The translations under genes were made by a program, and so were the position numbers. Source: Victivallales bacterium (GTDB lineage Bacteria; Verrucomicrobiota; Lentisphaeria; Oligosphaerales; Oligosphaeraceae). From it: 51,407 nucleotides of DNA. The stretch lies in the NCBI GenBank assembly GCA_017548425.1, contig JAFZAB010000155.1, forward strand, positions 1-51,407. Direction: 5' to 3'. The notes below the pieces were generated by a model. It was not told the origin of the DNA. It searched no databases and was given only the letters and a program-made list of their open reading frames with translations. Positions 9,747 to 19,427 of the stretch are shown here, piece after piece; the stretch's first letter is position 1, and the number at the start of each line of letters is the position of its first letter.

Positions 9747-12700
9747 ATGGAACAGGAACTGAAATACCGACAGCGCAGCCTGGCGCTGCCGCAAGACGAA
9801 GGGCTGTACCACTTCAGCAACGAGCATGACGCATGCGGCGTCGGCCTCGTCGCCAATCTGAACGGTCAATCGACGCATGCCATTGTCGTGCAAGGCTTGA
9901 CCATTCTCCGGCGGCTCCTGCATCGCGGAGCCGCTGGCAGCGACGCCCTTTCCGGCGACGGCGCCGGGCTTCTGTGTGTGATTCCACATGATTTCTTCCA
10001 ACGCGAATTAAAAGGCGCCCTGCCGGCCGCCGGCGAATATGCGTTGGGCATGATGTTCAACGGCGTCGGCGAAGAGGCGGCGTTGGAGGCCATCATCGAA
10101 GAGGAAGGCTGCAAGATTCTCGCATGGCGCGATGTCCCGACGGATGTCGCGCAGCTTGGCGAGCAGGCCCGTCAGAGCTGTCCCGCCATCCGGCAGATTT
10201 TCGTCGTGTCGAAAAAAGGCCTGTCCGGCGATGCGTTGGAGCGCAAGATTTTCGTGATCCGCCGCCGTCTTGAACGCGAATTGCTGGATGTGTATTTCCC
10301 GAGCTTCAGCACGAAGACGGTCGTCTATAAAGGCCTGATGCTGGCCACGCAAATCGAAGCGTTTTATAAGGATATGGCAGACGAAATGTTCGCATCGCCG
10401 CTGGCGTTGGTCCATCAACGCTACAGCACGAACACCTTCCCGACATGGCGGCTGGCCCATCCGTTCCGCTATCTGGCCCACAACGGCGAAATCAACACGC
10501 TGCGCGGCAATTTGAACCACGCACGCACGCGCGAAGCCTTCCTGAAGAGCGACCTTTTCGGCGACGACATGAAGAAGCTGCTGCCGCTGATCGACGAAAC
10601 GCAGAACGATTCCGCCTGCCTCGACAACATGGCGGAACTGCTGACGCAAGCAGGCCGCTGGCTGCCGCATGTCATGATGATGCTGATCCCCCAGGCGTGG
10701 GGCGTCAACTATCACATGACGAAGGACATCTGCGGTTTCTTCGACTACCATTCCGCCTTGGAGGAACCATGGGACGGCCCTGCCGCCGTCACGTTCACCG
10801 ACGGCATCGGCGCAGGCGCCATGCTGGACCGCAACGGCCTCCGCCCCGCCCGTTATTCTTTGACGAAAGACGGCCTGTTCGTACTCGCCTCCGAAACAGG
10901 CGTGCTCGATCTCAAGCCAGAGGACATCGTCCGCCGCGGCCGTCTGAAGCCCGGCGAAATCCTCTGGTGCGATTTACAGGCCCATCGGCTGGTTCTCGAC
11001 GCCGAACTGAAGAACACAATCGCGCGGCAAGCCCCCTATCGCCGCTGGGCGCAGGAAAACAAGATTCCCGTCGCAGGTCTGTTCGATTCCATCGCGGCCG
11101 CGCGCGTCACCGATAATCTCAAGGAAAAACAGCGTCTTTTCGGCTGGACGCAGGAAGACATCGAACTGATCGTCCGCCCAATGGTTGAAACAGGCAAAGA
11201 GCCAGTCGGATCCATGGGCAACGACGCGGCTCTCGCCGTTCTTTCGCCGCGGCCGCAATTGCTGTTCAACTACTTCAAACAGCGCTTCGCGCAAGTGACC
11301 AACCCGCCGATCGATCCGATCCGCGAACAGTTGGTCATGAGCCTGACGACGTATATCGGCAACCAAGGCAACATCCTTTCGGAGGAAGACCATCGCGCAA
11401 GCATCGTCCGTCTGGCCCGCCCGATTCTCACAGGCGGTGATCTGGCCCGTTTGCTTGTCATGGAAGTGCCTCATATTCAAGTCCAAATGCTGCCAATCGG
11501 CTGGAAGGACGATTTGGAAGCCGCCCTTCATGAATTGGAACAGCAGGCCGTTCAAGCCGCACGCAGCGGCAAGAGCGTGCTTGTTCTCAGCGACAAGCAG
11601 TTGGCGGACGACGAACTGCCGATGCCGTCGCTATTGGCCGTCTCCGCCGTCAACCGCGCATTGACCGCCGCCGGTCTGCGGCCGCCCGTCGGCATCATCG
11701 TGGAATCCGGCGAAGTGCGGGAAGTCATGCACTACGCGTTGCTTCTCGGCTACGGCGCCACGGCCATTCATCCGTATCTTGCGTTGGAAACAGTCTCCGC
11801 TCTTGCGAAGGACGGCGACGCGGCGAAAGCGACGGAAAACTATATCTCCGCCATCGACAAAGGCTTGCTGAAATGCATGTCCAAGATGGGCATCGCCACG
11901 CTGCGCAGTTATCGCTCCGCGCAAATGTTCGAAGCGCTCGGCCTCGGGCCGGACGTCATCCGCCGCTACTTCCCGGGCACACCGTCCGCCGTCGGCGGCA
12001 TCGGTCTCGCCGAAATCGCCGAAGAAGTCCGCGCCCGCGTAACAACCGCCCGTTGCGCGGCTTGTGACAAGCCATTGCCAGTCGGCGGCAACTACCGTTG
12101 GCGCGCCATCGGCGAGCCGCATCTCGTGACGCCGCTGTCCATCTGCGCCCTGCATCGCGCCGTTCGCGAAAACGACGCCACGCAGTATCAGACATTCGCC
12201 AAAGGCATCAACGAACCGTCCATTCCCATTCGTCTCCGCGATCTGCTACAGTTCCGCAAGACGGAACAAGCCGTTCCGTTGGATGACGTGGAATCCGTTG
12301 AAAGCATTCTGAAGCATTTCGTCGGCGGCGCCATGAGCCTGGGCGCATTGAGCCCGGAGGCCCATGAAGCCATCGCCGTCGCCATGAACCGCATCGGCTG
12401 CATGAGCAACTCCGGCGAAGGCGGCGAAGACTCCGAACGCGACACGCCGAACGCAAACGGCGAATGCCGCGCAAGCGCCATCCGCCAAGTGGCTTCCGGC
12501 CGTTTCGGCGTGACCATCAACTACTTGGCCCGCGCCAAGGACTTGCAAATCAAAATGGCGCAAGGCGCCAAGCCGGGCGAAGGCGGCCAACTGCCAGGCG
12601 ACAAGGTCAACGAAGCCATCGCCCATACCCGCCATGCCACGCCGAAAATCACATTGATTTCACCGCCGCCGCATCACGACATCTATTCCATTGAAGATCT

Positions 12701-14171
12701 TGCGCAACTGATCCACGACCTCCGCGCCGCAAACGGTGCCGCGCGAATCTCCGTGAAACTCGTCTCCGAAAACGGCGTCGGAACGGTCGCGGCAGGCGTC
12801 GCGAAAGCCCACGCGGACGTGGTCGTCATTTCCGGCCACGACGGCGGCACGGGAGCCGCGCCGCTCAGCTCCATCAAGCATACCGGCATGCCATGGGAAA
12901 TCGGTCTGGCCGAAACACATCAGACATTGGTGAAGAACAACTTGCGTGGAAAAGTCAAGTTGCAGGTGGATGGACAGCTCCGTACAGGCCGCGACATCGT
13001 CATCGCGGCCCTGCTCGGCGCGGAGGAATTCGGTTTCGCCACCTCCCTGCTGTTGGCTTTGGGCTGCATGATGCTGCGTCAATGCCAAGACAACACATGC
13101 CCCGCTGGTATCACGACACAGGATCCTGAAATCCGCAAACGCTTCCAAGGCAAGCCTGAACACATCATCGCCTATCTGCGTTTCATCGCGGAAGAGGCCC
13201 GTGGCATTCTTGCGTCGCTCGGCCTGCATTCTCTGGATGAAGCTGTCGGCCGCACGGATCTGTTGGAAGTTAATCCCGCCATGGCCGTCGGCAAGGCCGC
13301 CATGCTGGACTTCCAGCCCATGCTCCATCGCGTCGAAGGCGACATCGTCCGTTGGCAGGGCGAAAAATATACGCAGACGACGTTGGATGATGAAAAGCTC
13401 TTCCCCGCGTTAGGCAAGTCTCTTACAACTTTCAAACACGCCTCCGCCAGCCTGTCAATCGCGAACTCGGACCGCTCCGTCGGCGCACGGCTCTCCAGCC
13501 GCATCGCGCTGGCAAAAGGTGACGCCGGCCTGCCGGACGACACATGGAAGGTCGCCTTCCACGGCGTCGCGGGCCAGAGCTTTGGCGCGTTCCTGTCGAA
13601 AGGCGTCACTTTCCGTCTGGAAGGTGAAGCAAACGACTACGTCGGTAAAGGAATTTCCGGCGGTAAAATCGTCATCGTGCCCGATGCGAAGGCGATTTGC
13701 AAAGCGGAAGAAAACGTCGTTGCCGGCAACGTCATCGGTTACGGTGGCACAAGCGGTGAAATCTACATCAACGGACAGGCGGGCGAACGTTTCGCCATCC
13801 GCAACAGCGGTTTCAAGGCGGTCGTCGAAGGCGTTGGCGACCACGGTTGTGAATACATGACAGGCGGTTGCGTCGTCGTGCTCGGCCGTACGGGCGTAAA
13901 CTTCGCGGCAGGTATGACGGGCGGTACAGCCTACGTTCTCGACGAAGACGGCGATTTCGACCTGCGCTGCAATCTCGACACCGTCGATCTTGAATCCATC
14001 CGTTCCGAAACGCGGGAGGAAAACGAACTGCTCGACATGCTGAAACGCCACGAAGCCGCTACCGGCAGCGAAAAGGCGAAACGCATCCTGCAGAACTGGA
14101 ACGATTACCGTGGACGCTTCGTTTGCGTCATGCCGGTCGAGTACAAGAAAATTCTACGGAGCAGCAAATAA
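9747..14171 (+). CDS. gltB: Glutamate synthase (NADPH) large subunit
   Basis: It transfers the amide of glutamine to 2-oxoglutarate, giving two glutamates, and works with GltD. At 1474 aa it has full length. Domains: class II amidotransferase with nucleophile Cys30 in HDACGVG (the leader is normally removed), central domain, FMN/TIM-barrel synthase domain (GGAMSLGALSPEAHEA, SVKLVSENGVG), the [3Fe-4S] cysteines in C-x5-C-x4-C (CMMLRQCQDNTC), and the C-terminal beta-helix glycine-rich domain (GGTSGEIYINGQAGERF). I chose ATG 9747 because AAAGGA lies 9 nt upstream and the predicted sigma-54 start lies downstream of most of the longer frame. With glnN across the spacer it completes a GS-GOGAT pair. 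Its stop overlaps the gltD start. Confidence 0.96.
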   Translation: MEQELKYRQRSLALPQDEGLYHFSNEHDACGVGLVANLNGQSTHAIVVQGLTILRRLLHRGAAGSDALSGDGAGLLCVIPHDFFQRELKGALPAAGEYALGMMFNGVGEEAALEAIIEEEGCKILAWRDVPTDVAQLGEQARQSCPAIRQIFVVSKKGLSGDALERKIFVIRRRLERELLDVYFPSFSTKTVVYKGLMLATQIEAFYKDMADEMFASPLALVHQRYSTNTFPTWRLAHPFRYLAHNGEINTLRGNLNHARTREAFLKSDLFGDDMKKLLPLIDETQNDSACLDNMAELLTQAGRWLPHVMMMLIPQAWGVNYHMTKDICGFFDYHSALEEPWDGPAAVTFTDGIGAGAMLDRNGLRPARYSLTKDGLFVLASETGVLDLKPEDIVRRGRLKPGEILWCDLQAHRLVLDAELKNTIARQAPYRRWAQENKIPVAGLFDSIAAARVTDNLKEKQRLFGWTQEDIELIVRPMVETGKEPVGSMGNDAALAVLSPRPQLLFNYFKQRFAQVTNPPIDPIREQLVMSLTTYIGNQGNILSEEDHRASIVRLARPILTGGDLARLLVMEVPHIQVQMLPIGWKDDLEAALHELEQQAVQAARSGKSVLVLSDKQLADDELPMPSLLAVSAVNRALTAAGLRPPVGIIVESGEVREVMHYALLLGYGATAIHPYLALETVSALAKDGDAAKATENYISAIDKGLLKCMSKMGIATLRSYRSAQMFEALGLGPDVIRRYFPGTPSAVGGIGLAEIAEEVRARVTTARCAACDKPLPVGGNYRWRAIGEPHLVTPLSICALHRAVRENDATQYQTFAKGINEPSIPIRLRDLLQFRKTEQAVPLDDVESVESILKHFVGGAMSLGALSPEAHEAIAVAMNRIGCMSNSGEGGEDSERDTPNANGECRASAIRQVASGRFGVTINYLARAKDLQIKMAQGAKPGEGGQLPGDKVNEAIAHTRHATPKITLISPPPHHDIYSIEDLAQLIHDLRAANGAARISVKLVSENGVGTVAAGVAKAHADVVVISGHDGGTGAAPLSSIKHTGMPWEIGLAETHQTLVKNNLRGKVKLQVDGQLRTGRDIVIAALLGAEEFGFATSLLLALGCMMLRQCQDNTCPAGITTQDPEIRKRFQGKPEHIIAYLRFIAEEARGILASLGLHSLDEAVGRTDLLEVNPAMAVGKAAMLDFQPMLHRVEGDIVRWQGEKYTQTTLDDEKLFPALGKSLTTFKHASASLSIANSDRSVGARLSSRIALAKGDAGLPDDTWKVAFHGVAGQSFGAFLSKGVTFRLEGEANDYVGKGISGGKIVIVPDAKAICKAEENVVAGNVIGYGGTSGEIYINGQAGERFAIRNSGFKAVVEGVGDHGCEYMTGGCVVVLGRTGVNFAAGMTGGTAYVLDEDGDFDLRCNLDTVDLESIRSETREENELLDMLKRHEAATGSEKAKRILQNWNDYRGRFVCVMPVEYKKILRSSK

Positions 14172-15526
14172 TGAGCAAGACATTCATTGAGATTCCCCGC
14201 TTGGAACATGTCTATCGACCGATTGGCGAACGCGTCAACGACTGCTCCGAAGTCGAAGCGACTTTGACCGCCGAAGAGGTGCAGCGGCTTTCACGCCGCT
14301 GTCAGAATTGCGGCCTTCCTTACTGCCACGCCATGGGCTGCCCGTTGCAGAACGCCGTTCCAGACATGAACCGCGCCGTCATGCACGGCGATTGGCGCGA
14401 CGCATGGGAACGCCTTTCCGAAACCAGTCCGTTCCCTGAATTCACAAGCCGCATCTGCCCCGCCCTGTGCGAAGCGTCCTGCTGTCTTGAAGGCGAAGGA
14501 TTCGGTGCCACAAACGTCCGCCAAATTGAGAAAAAAGTCGTTGACACGGCTTTCGCAAACGGTTGGGTGAAGCCACGGAAGCCATTGAGCCGCAACGGTC
14601 GCAATGTGGCGGTCATCGGCGCGGGCCCTGCGGGTCTCGCCGCCGCCGTCAAGTTGAATGAAGCAGGATGCAAAGTCGTCATCTACGACCGCAACGAAAA
14701 GCCTGGCGGCCTCCTCCGCTACGGCATCCCATGCTTCAAACTCGACAAGGCGTTGATCGACCGCCGTTGGCAGTTAATGGAGGAAGCAGGCATCGAATTC
14801 CACGGCAAAACTGAAGTCGGACCGGATGTTTCAGGCTCGTTCTTACTGAAGCATTACGACGCGGTTGTCGTCGCCAACGGCACGCCTGTGCCGCGCGATT
14901 TAAAAGTCCCAGGCCGTGAACTTTCCGGTATCGTCCAGGCGTTGGAACTGCTTGGTGGACAGAATCGTAAGAATACAGGTGAAGCAGCTGAAACCGCCGT
15001 TTCAGGCTCTGGAAAAGACGTTCTGATTATCGGCGGCGGTGATACGGGCAACGATTGCGCGGGAACGGTCATCCGCCAAGGCGCTAATTCCGTCATGTCC
15101 ATCGATTTGATGCCGAAGCCGCCAATCGAACGAGACGTCCACACGCCATGGCCGATGTGGCCGTACAAGTTGCGCGGCTCGTCCTCCGTCGATGAAGGCC
15201 TGCAGCGTTTCTGGGCGTTGAATACACTGCGTTTCATCGGTGAAAACGGCCATGTCACAGGCGTGGAAGTCGTTCCCGTGAAGTGGGAGTTCGCACCGAA
15301 CGGCAAGCCGTCGAAATTCACGGTCGCAGGCCCGTCGCGCACCATTAACTGCGGATTGGTCGTGTTGGCCATGGGCTTCCTGAAGAGAAGCCGCGAAGAC
15401 GTGCTCGCCAGCCTCGGCCTGCCCGATCAGAAGAACGTGCTGATCGCAGGCGATGCGGCTTGGGGTCCGTCGCTTGTCGTGCGGGCCATCGCAGATGGTT
15501 TGAAATGCGCAAGTCAATTGATATAA
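14171..15526 (+). CDS. gltD: Glutamate synthase small subunit
   Basis: This flavoprotein passes electrons from NAD(P)H to the GltB FMN and [3Fe-4S] centre. At 451 aa it has normal length. The N-terminal iron-sulfur region has CQNCGLPYCHAMGC and a second group, CPALCEASCC. The FAD site is GAGPAGLAAAVKL with the ERxPGG-like NEKPGGLLRYGIP. The NAD(P) site is IIGGGDTGNDCAG, and IAGDAAWGPSLVVRAI closes the FAD domain. ATG 14171 shares one base with the gltB stop (TAATG). GGAG lies 9 nt upstream, so translation is probably coupled. Sixteen further in-frame codons extend upstream but would overlap gltB. Confidence 0.96.
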   Translation: MSKTFIEIPRLEHVYRPIGERVNDCSEVEATLTAEEVQRLSRRCQNCGLPYCHAMGCPLQNAVPDMNRAVMHGDWRDAWERLSETSPFPEFTSRICPALCEASCCLEGEGFGATNVRQIEKKVVDTAFANGWVKPRKPLSRNGRNVAVIGAGPAGLAAAVKLNEAGCKVVIYDRNEKPGGLLRYGIPCFKLDKALIDRRWQLMEEAGIEFHGKTEVGPDVSGSFLLKHYDAVVVANGTPVPRDLKVPGRELSGIVQALELLGGQNRKNTGEAAETAVSGSGKDVLIIGGGDTGNDCAGTVIRQGANSVMSIDLMPKPPIERDVHTPWPMWPYKLRGSSSVDEGLQRFWALNTLRFIGENGHVTGVEVVPVKWEFAPNGKPSKFTVAGPSRTINCGLVVLAMGFLKRSREDVLASLGLPDQKNVLIAGDAAWGPSLVVRAIADGLKCASQLI

Positions 15527-15542
15527 AGGAGTGAGATAGATC

Positions 15543-17255
15543 ATGTGTGGTTTTGTCGGTATTTTTGATATTACGGACGGCAAGGCGGCCGCCCTGCGAA
15601 AACAGTTGCTTCAGATGTCGCGAAAAATCCGTCATCGCGGTCCCGATTGGTCTGGCGTTTTCGAATGCCCGCGTGCATTGATTTCCCATGAACGATTGGC
15701 CATCATCGACCCGCTGTCAGGCAAACAGCCGCTCTACAGTCCGGATGGACGCTATGTTTTGGCCGTGAACGGCGAAATCTACAACCATAAAGAGCTTCGT
15801 GAGCAATTGAGCGGCGAATATAAATTCCAGACGCAGTCAGACTGCGAAGTGCTTCTCCCGCTGTACATTAAATATGGCGCGGATTTTCTCGACATGCTGA
15901 AAGGAATTTTCGCTTTCGCCCTGTACGACTCAAAGGAAGACAAATATCTGATCGGACGTGATCCCATCGGTGTCATCCCGCTGTACGAAGGATGGGACGA
16001 CGACGGCCATTACTACGTCGCTTCCGAACTGAAGGCTCTGGAAGGCGTTTGCGGCACGCTGCAGGAATTCCAGCCCGGCTATTATCTGAAGAGCGGCGAC
16101 GAAAAGCCTGTGAAATGGTATCATCGCGATTGGTTTGAATTCGACAACGTAAAAGACAACACATCATCCATCCAAGAGCTTCGCGACTCTTTGGAGGCCG
16201 CCGTCAAACGCCAGATGATGAGTGACGTGCCGTACGGCGTGCTGCTTTCCGGCGGTTTGGATTCCTCTGTCATTGCGGCAATTACGGCGAAATTCGCCCG
16301 CCGCCGTGTCGAGACTGGCGATACACAGGAAGCATGGTGGCCGCGGCTCCATTCGTTCGCCGTCGGTCTGGAAGATTCACCGGATCTTGTCGCGGCCCGC
16401 AAAGCCGCTGATTTCCTGGGCACCGTCCATCACGAAATCCATTTCACCATCCAGGAGGCTCTCGACGCCCTGCCTGACGTCATCTACCATCTGGAAACGT
16501 ATGATATCACGACCATTCGTGCCTCCACGCCAATGTTCCTCATGGCTCGCGCCATCAAGGCGATGGGTATCAAGATGGTTCTCTCCGGCGAAGGCTCGGA
16601 CGAAATCTTCGGCGGCTATCTCTATTTCCACAAAGCTCCGAACGCCAAGGAGTTCCATGAAGAAACCGTCCGCAAACTCGGCAAGCTTCATCTTTACGAC
16701 TGCCTCCGCGCGAACAAGGCGTTGGCGGCATGGGGCGTCGAAGGCCGTGTCCCGTTCCTTGATCAGGAGTTTCTCGATGTCGCGATGCGTCTCAATCCCG
16801 CCGACAAGATGTGTCGTGGCCGCATACTGCCCGCGACAATCGGCGAGCATGGTGGCGACACGATTGAAAAATGGATCCTGCGCGAAGCGTTCCACGACAT
16901 GCTTCCGCCGGAAATCGTTTGGCGGCAGAAAGAGCAGTTCTCCGACGGCGTCGGTTATTCGTGGATCGACACGCTGAAGGAAATGACGGCCCGCGAAATC
17001 ACGGATGCGCAGTTCGCGTTGGCCGCCAAACGCTTCCCTGTCAACACGCCTGCCACGAAGGAGGAATATTATTACCGTAGCATCTATGCGGAATGCTTCC
17101 CGTCCGAATCGGCGGCGGCCTGCGTCCCGCACGAAGCGTCTGTGGCTTGTTCAACAGCCAAAGCGTTGGAATGGGACGAAGCCTTCAAGCACATGAACGA
17201 ACCGTCCGGCCGCGCCGTGGCTGGTGTGCACTTCAACCAATCTCCTAGCAAGTAA
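15543..17255 (+). CDS. asnB: Asparagine synthetase (glutamine-hydrolysing), AsnB type
   Basis: It converts aspartate to asparagine using glutamine and ATP. It is 570 aa, close to E. coli AsnB. Cys2 (MCGFVGIF) is the amidotransferase nucleophile exposed by Met removal. RHRGPDWSG, SHERLAI and VNGEIYNH complete the glutaminase site. The synthetase domain has the PPi loop LLSGGLDSS and SGEGSDEIFGGY. AAAGGAG lies upstream of ATG 15543, and the gene follows gltD by 16 bp in what looks like a gltB-gltD-asnB operon. The last ~60 residues are less conserved, with the Ala/Ser-rich tail usual for this subgroup. Confidence 0.95.
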   Translation: MCGFVGIFDITDGKAAALRKQLLQMSRKIRHRGPDWSGVFECPRALISHERLAIIDPLSGKQPLYSPDGRYVLAVNGEIYNHKELREQLSGEYKFQTQSDCEVLLPLYIKYGADFLDMLKGIFAFALYDSKEDKYLIGRDPIGVIPLYEGWDDDGHYYVASELKALEGVCGTLQEFQPGYYLKSGDEKPVKWYHRDWFEFDNVKDNTSSIQELRDSLEAAVKRQMMSDVPYGVLLSGGLDSSVIAAITAKFARRRVETGDTQEAWWPRLHSFAVGLEDSPDLVAARKAADFLGTVHHEIHFTIQEALDALPDVIYHLETYDITTIRASTPMFLMARAIKAMGIKMVLSGEGSDEIFGGYLYFHKAPNAKEFHEETVRKLGKLHLYDCLRANKALAAWGVEGRVPFLDQEFLDVAMRLNPADKMCRGRILPATIGEHGGDTIEKWILREAFHDMLPPEIVWRQKEQFSDGVGYSWIDTLKEMTAREITDAQFALAAKRFPVNTPATKEEYYYRSIYAECFPSESAAACVPHEASVACSTAKALEWDEAFKHMNEPSGRAVAGVHFNQSPSK

Positions 17256-17293
17256 GCTTTTCAGCTACCAACGCTTATGGCTTTCCATTTGCA

Positions 17294-17324
17294 TTTCTAG
17301 ACTTCTAGTTTTCTAGAAGCCTAG
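17294..17324. repeat. Short words ending in CTAG (four copies)
   Basis: Four 7-8-nt words (TTTCTAG, ACTTCTAG, TTTTCTAG, AAGCCTAG) stand in tandem after asnB and before the heptamer array at 17331. The word ACGCTTATGGC, which recurs beside other arrays, lies just upstream at 17271-17281. Confidence 0.75.
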
Positions 17325-17330
17325 GCATTC

Positions 17331-17365
17331 GCTTTAAGCTTTGAGCTTTAAGCTTTTAGCTCTAA
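17331..17365. repeat. Heptamer array GCTTTAA x5 abutting the second asnB start
   Basis: Five 7-nt units (GCTTTAA, GCTTTGA, GCTTTAA, GCTTTTA, GCTCTAA) end 4 nt before ATG 17370. They occupy the place of a ribosome binding site. No Shine-Dalgarno is seen. Confidence 0.88.
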
Positions 17366-17369
17366 AATC

Positions 17370-19262
17370 ATGTGCGGTATAACTGGCATCTCCAACCACC
17401 ATGGCACTGGTGAAGCTGAGGCTGTCATCCATGCAATGAATGACAGCCTCCGGCATCGCGGCCCTGATGATGACGGATTTTTCATTGACCAAGATGTCGC
17501 GCTCGGCCATCGCCGCCTTGCTGTAATTTCCCCTGAAACTGGCCATCAGCCTATCTTCAACGAAGATGAAACAATCGTCGCCATTCTCAATGGCGAAATC
17601 TACAACCATCTGGAACTACGGCGCGAATTGCAAAAGAAAGGCCATCGTTTCACGACGGAATCCGACACGGAGACATTAGTCCATCTATACGAAGAATTTG
17701 GCGATTCATTCGTGTCGCAACTGCAAGGCATGTTCGCGTTCGCCGTGTATGATTGCCATCGCCGTCGTCTGCTGTTGGCTCGTGACCGTCTTGGGCAAAA
17801 GCCGCTGTTCTATTTCATGGCCAACGACACACTTGTCTTCGCCAGCGAACTGTCAGGCCTGCTCGTCCATCCGGCCATGGAGAAGGAGCTCGATATCGCC
17901 GCCATAAGCGACTATCTTTCACTTCTTTACATACCGGAGCCGAAGACCGTTTATCGTCATGTCCACCGTTTGCCGCCTGCATGCACAATGACATTTTCCA
18001 TTGACGCTCCGCAGCCCGTCATCCAATCATACTGGCAACTGGACTTCTCACGTAAAGCCGAACATTTCAACTTTCAAGATGCTTCTGCACAGTTGCGTAC
18101 GCTTGTTGAAAACGCCGTCCGCAAACGGATGATTGCGGATGTTCCGCTAGGCGTGTTTCTTTCAGGCGGTCTCGATTCCGCCATCATCGCGGCTGTCGCC
18201 GCCAAAATTCGGGCTCCGGAAGCATGTGACGCATACACGATTGGTTTCGCCGATGCGTCATACGACGAACGGGCGGCGGCCTGCGCCTCCGCCACCTTGA
18301 TTTCACGTCTGCCAGGCGTGAATCTGCGTCATCACGAACTGGAAGTCGCTCCTGATGATTTCGCTCTTCTGCGCAAACTGATCCGCCATTTCGGACAACC
18401 TTTCGCGGATGCGTCCATGCTGCCGACATTTCTTCTGAGCCAATTCACCCGCACTGGCCTGACCGTCGCCTTGAGCGGCGACGGCGCAGACGAAATTTTC
18501 GGCGGCTATGAACGCTATATCGCGATGCAGATGTTCCAGTCATCGCAACACATCCCACTATCGCTAAGACGTTCATTTGCAGCATTGACGAATCTGCTTC
18601 CAGATTCTGGTGAACGGACGTTCTGCGGGCGTTTGCGCCGTCTCAGCCGACTGTTCGCACACACGAAGGAGAATGCTTATTTCAGTCTGCTCGACCGCTG
18701 TCCCGCATCCATTCGCCACAAAATTTTTGGGCCGCGTCTGCGTGATGCTGCGAACAATGCCCTGCCCTTTGCCGAAATTGAAAAGACATTGACATCGAAA
18801 GACTTAACGGAACGATGCTCCGAATTGGACATCCACACGTATATGCCTGGCGATGTACTGACAAAAGTCGATATCGCTAGCATGGCCTGCGCCTTGGAAG
18901 TCCGTTCACCATTTCTTGATCACGAACTGGTTGAATTCGCCGCCACCCTTCCATGGAATTTCAAACTCCACGGAAACGACCGTAAGCATATTCTGAAAGC
19001 GGCCTTTGCGAATTTGCTGCCGTCGAAGATTTTGAACCGACGCAAACGCGGCTTCGGTATTCCATTGGCCGCATGGCTACGCACGACATGGCGCAAACAG
19101 GCGGAGGAATCGTTGTTTGAAGGCCCGCTCATTTCCGAAGGCTTCATCGAACGCAAACCACTCGCTGAAATCTGGAACGCCCATCAATCCAGCCATTCCG
19201 ACCATAGCTATCTGCTATGGACACTGCTGATGCTATCGTTGTTTCTTGAAACACAAAAATGA
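17370..19262 (+). CDS. Asparagine synthetase-like amidotransferase (second copy)
   Basis: This is a class II glutamine amidotransferase fused to an asparagine synthetase domain, 630 aa. Cys2 (MCGITGIS) is the nucleophile. RHRGPDDDG and LNGEIYNH complete the glutaminase site. FLSGGLDSA is the PPi loop, SGDGADEIFGGYERY follows, and RSPFLDHELVEFA and the RKRGFGIP loop are typical. It belongs to the long AsnB/AsnO-like group often found with surface polysaccharide or storage genes, not the E. coli type, so the amidated substrate may not be free aspartate. It is 114 bp downstream of asnB. Its ATG has no Shine-Dalgarno and sits just after a heptamer repeat array, so it may be expressed differently from the preceding operon. 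Confidence 0.88.
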   Translation: MCGITGISNHHGTGEAEAVIHAMNDSLRHRGPDDDGFFIDQDVALGHRRLAVISPETGHQPIFNEDETIVAILNGEIYNHLELRRELQKKGHRFTTESDTETLVHLYEEFGDSFVSQLQGMFAFAVYDCHRRRLLLARDRLGQKPLFYFMANDTLVFASELSGLLVHPAMEKELDIAAISDYLSLLYIPEPKTVYRHVHRLPPACTMTFSIDAPQPVIQSYWQLDFSRKAEHFNFQDASAQLRTLVENAVRKRMIADVPLGVFLSGGLDSAIIAAVAAKIRAPEACDAYTIGFADASYDERAAACASATLISRLPGVNLRHHELEVAPDDFALLRKLIRHFGQPFADASMLPTFLLSQFTRTGLTVALSGDGADEIFGGYERYIAMQMFQSSQHIPLSLRRSFAALTNLLPDSGERTFCGRLRRLSRLFAHTKENAYFSLLDRCPASIRHKIFGPRLRDAANNALPFAEIEKTLTSKDLTERCSELDIHTYMPGDVLTKVDIASMACALEVRSPFLDHELVEFAATLPWNFKLHGNDRKHILKAAFANLLPSKILNRRKRGFGIPLAAWLRTTWRKQAEESLFEGPLISEGFIERKPLAEIWNAHQSSHSDHSYLLWTLLMLSLFLETQK

Positions 19263-19302
19263 CACTATCTTGGATGTGTTTCGTGTGTTTTGTGGTTAAA
19301 AA

Positions 19303-19338
19303 TTCGTGTTCATTTGTGTTAATTCGTGGTTCACGAAT
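19303..19338. repeat. TTCGTG word array with terminal palindrome
   Basis: Three 10-nt units (TTCGTGTTCA, TTTGTGTTAA, TTCGTGGTTC) run tandemly at 19303-19332. The perfect palindrome ATTCGTG-GTT-CACGAAT overlaps their end at 19322-19338. The 11-mer ATTCGTGGTTC is repeated in reverse orientation at 24395-24405, and a partial match (TTCGTGGTTTT) lies near 26760. Confidence 0.75.
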
Positions 19339-19340
19339 AG

Positions 19341-19368
19341 TTGCAATTCTCATAAGAGCGGACATAAT
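19341..19368 (+). promoter_or_regulatory. Possible sigma-70 promoter for the secreted glycosidase gene
   Basis: TTGCAA (19341-19346) and CATAAT (19363-19368) are separated by 16 bp. The start codon at 19428 lies about 55 nt downstream. The match is moderate. Confidence 0.45.
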
Positions 19369-19427
19369 ATATCTTTGTGATATCATATTGTTGTTTCAAA
19401 CGTATTAACGAAAGGAATTGTCCGGTC

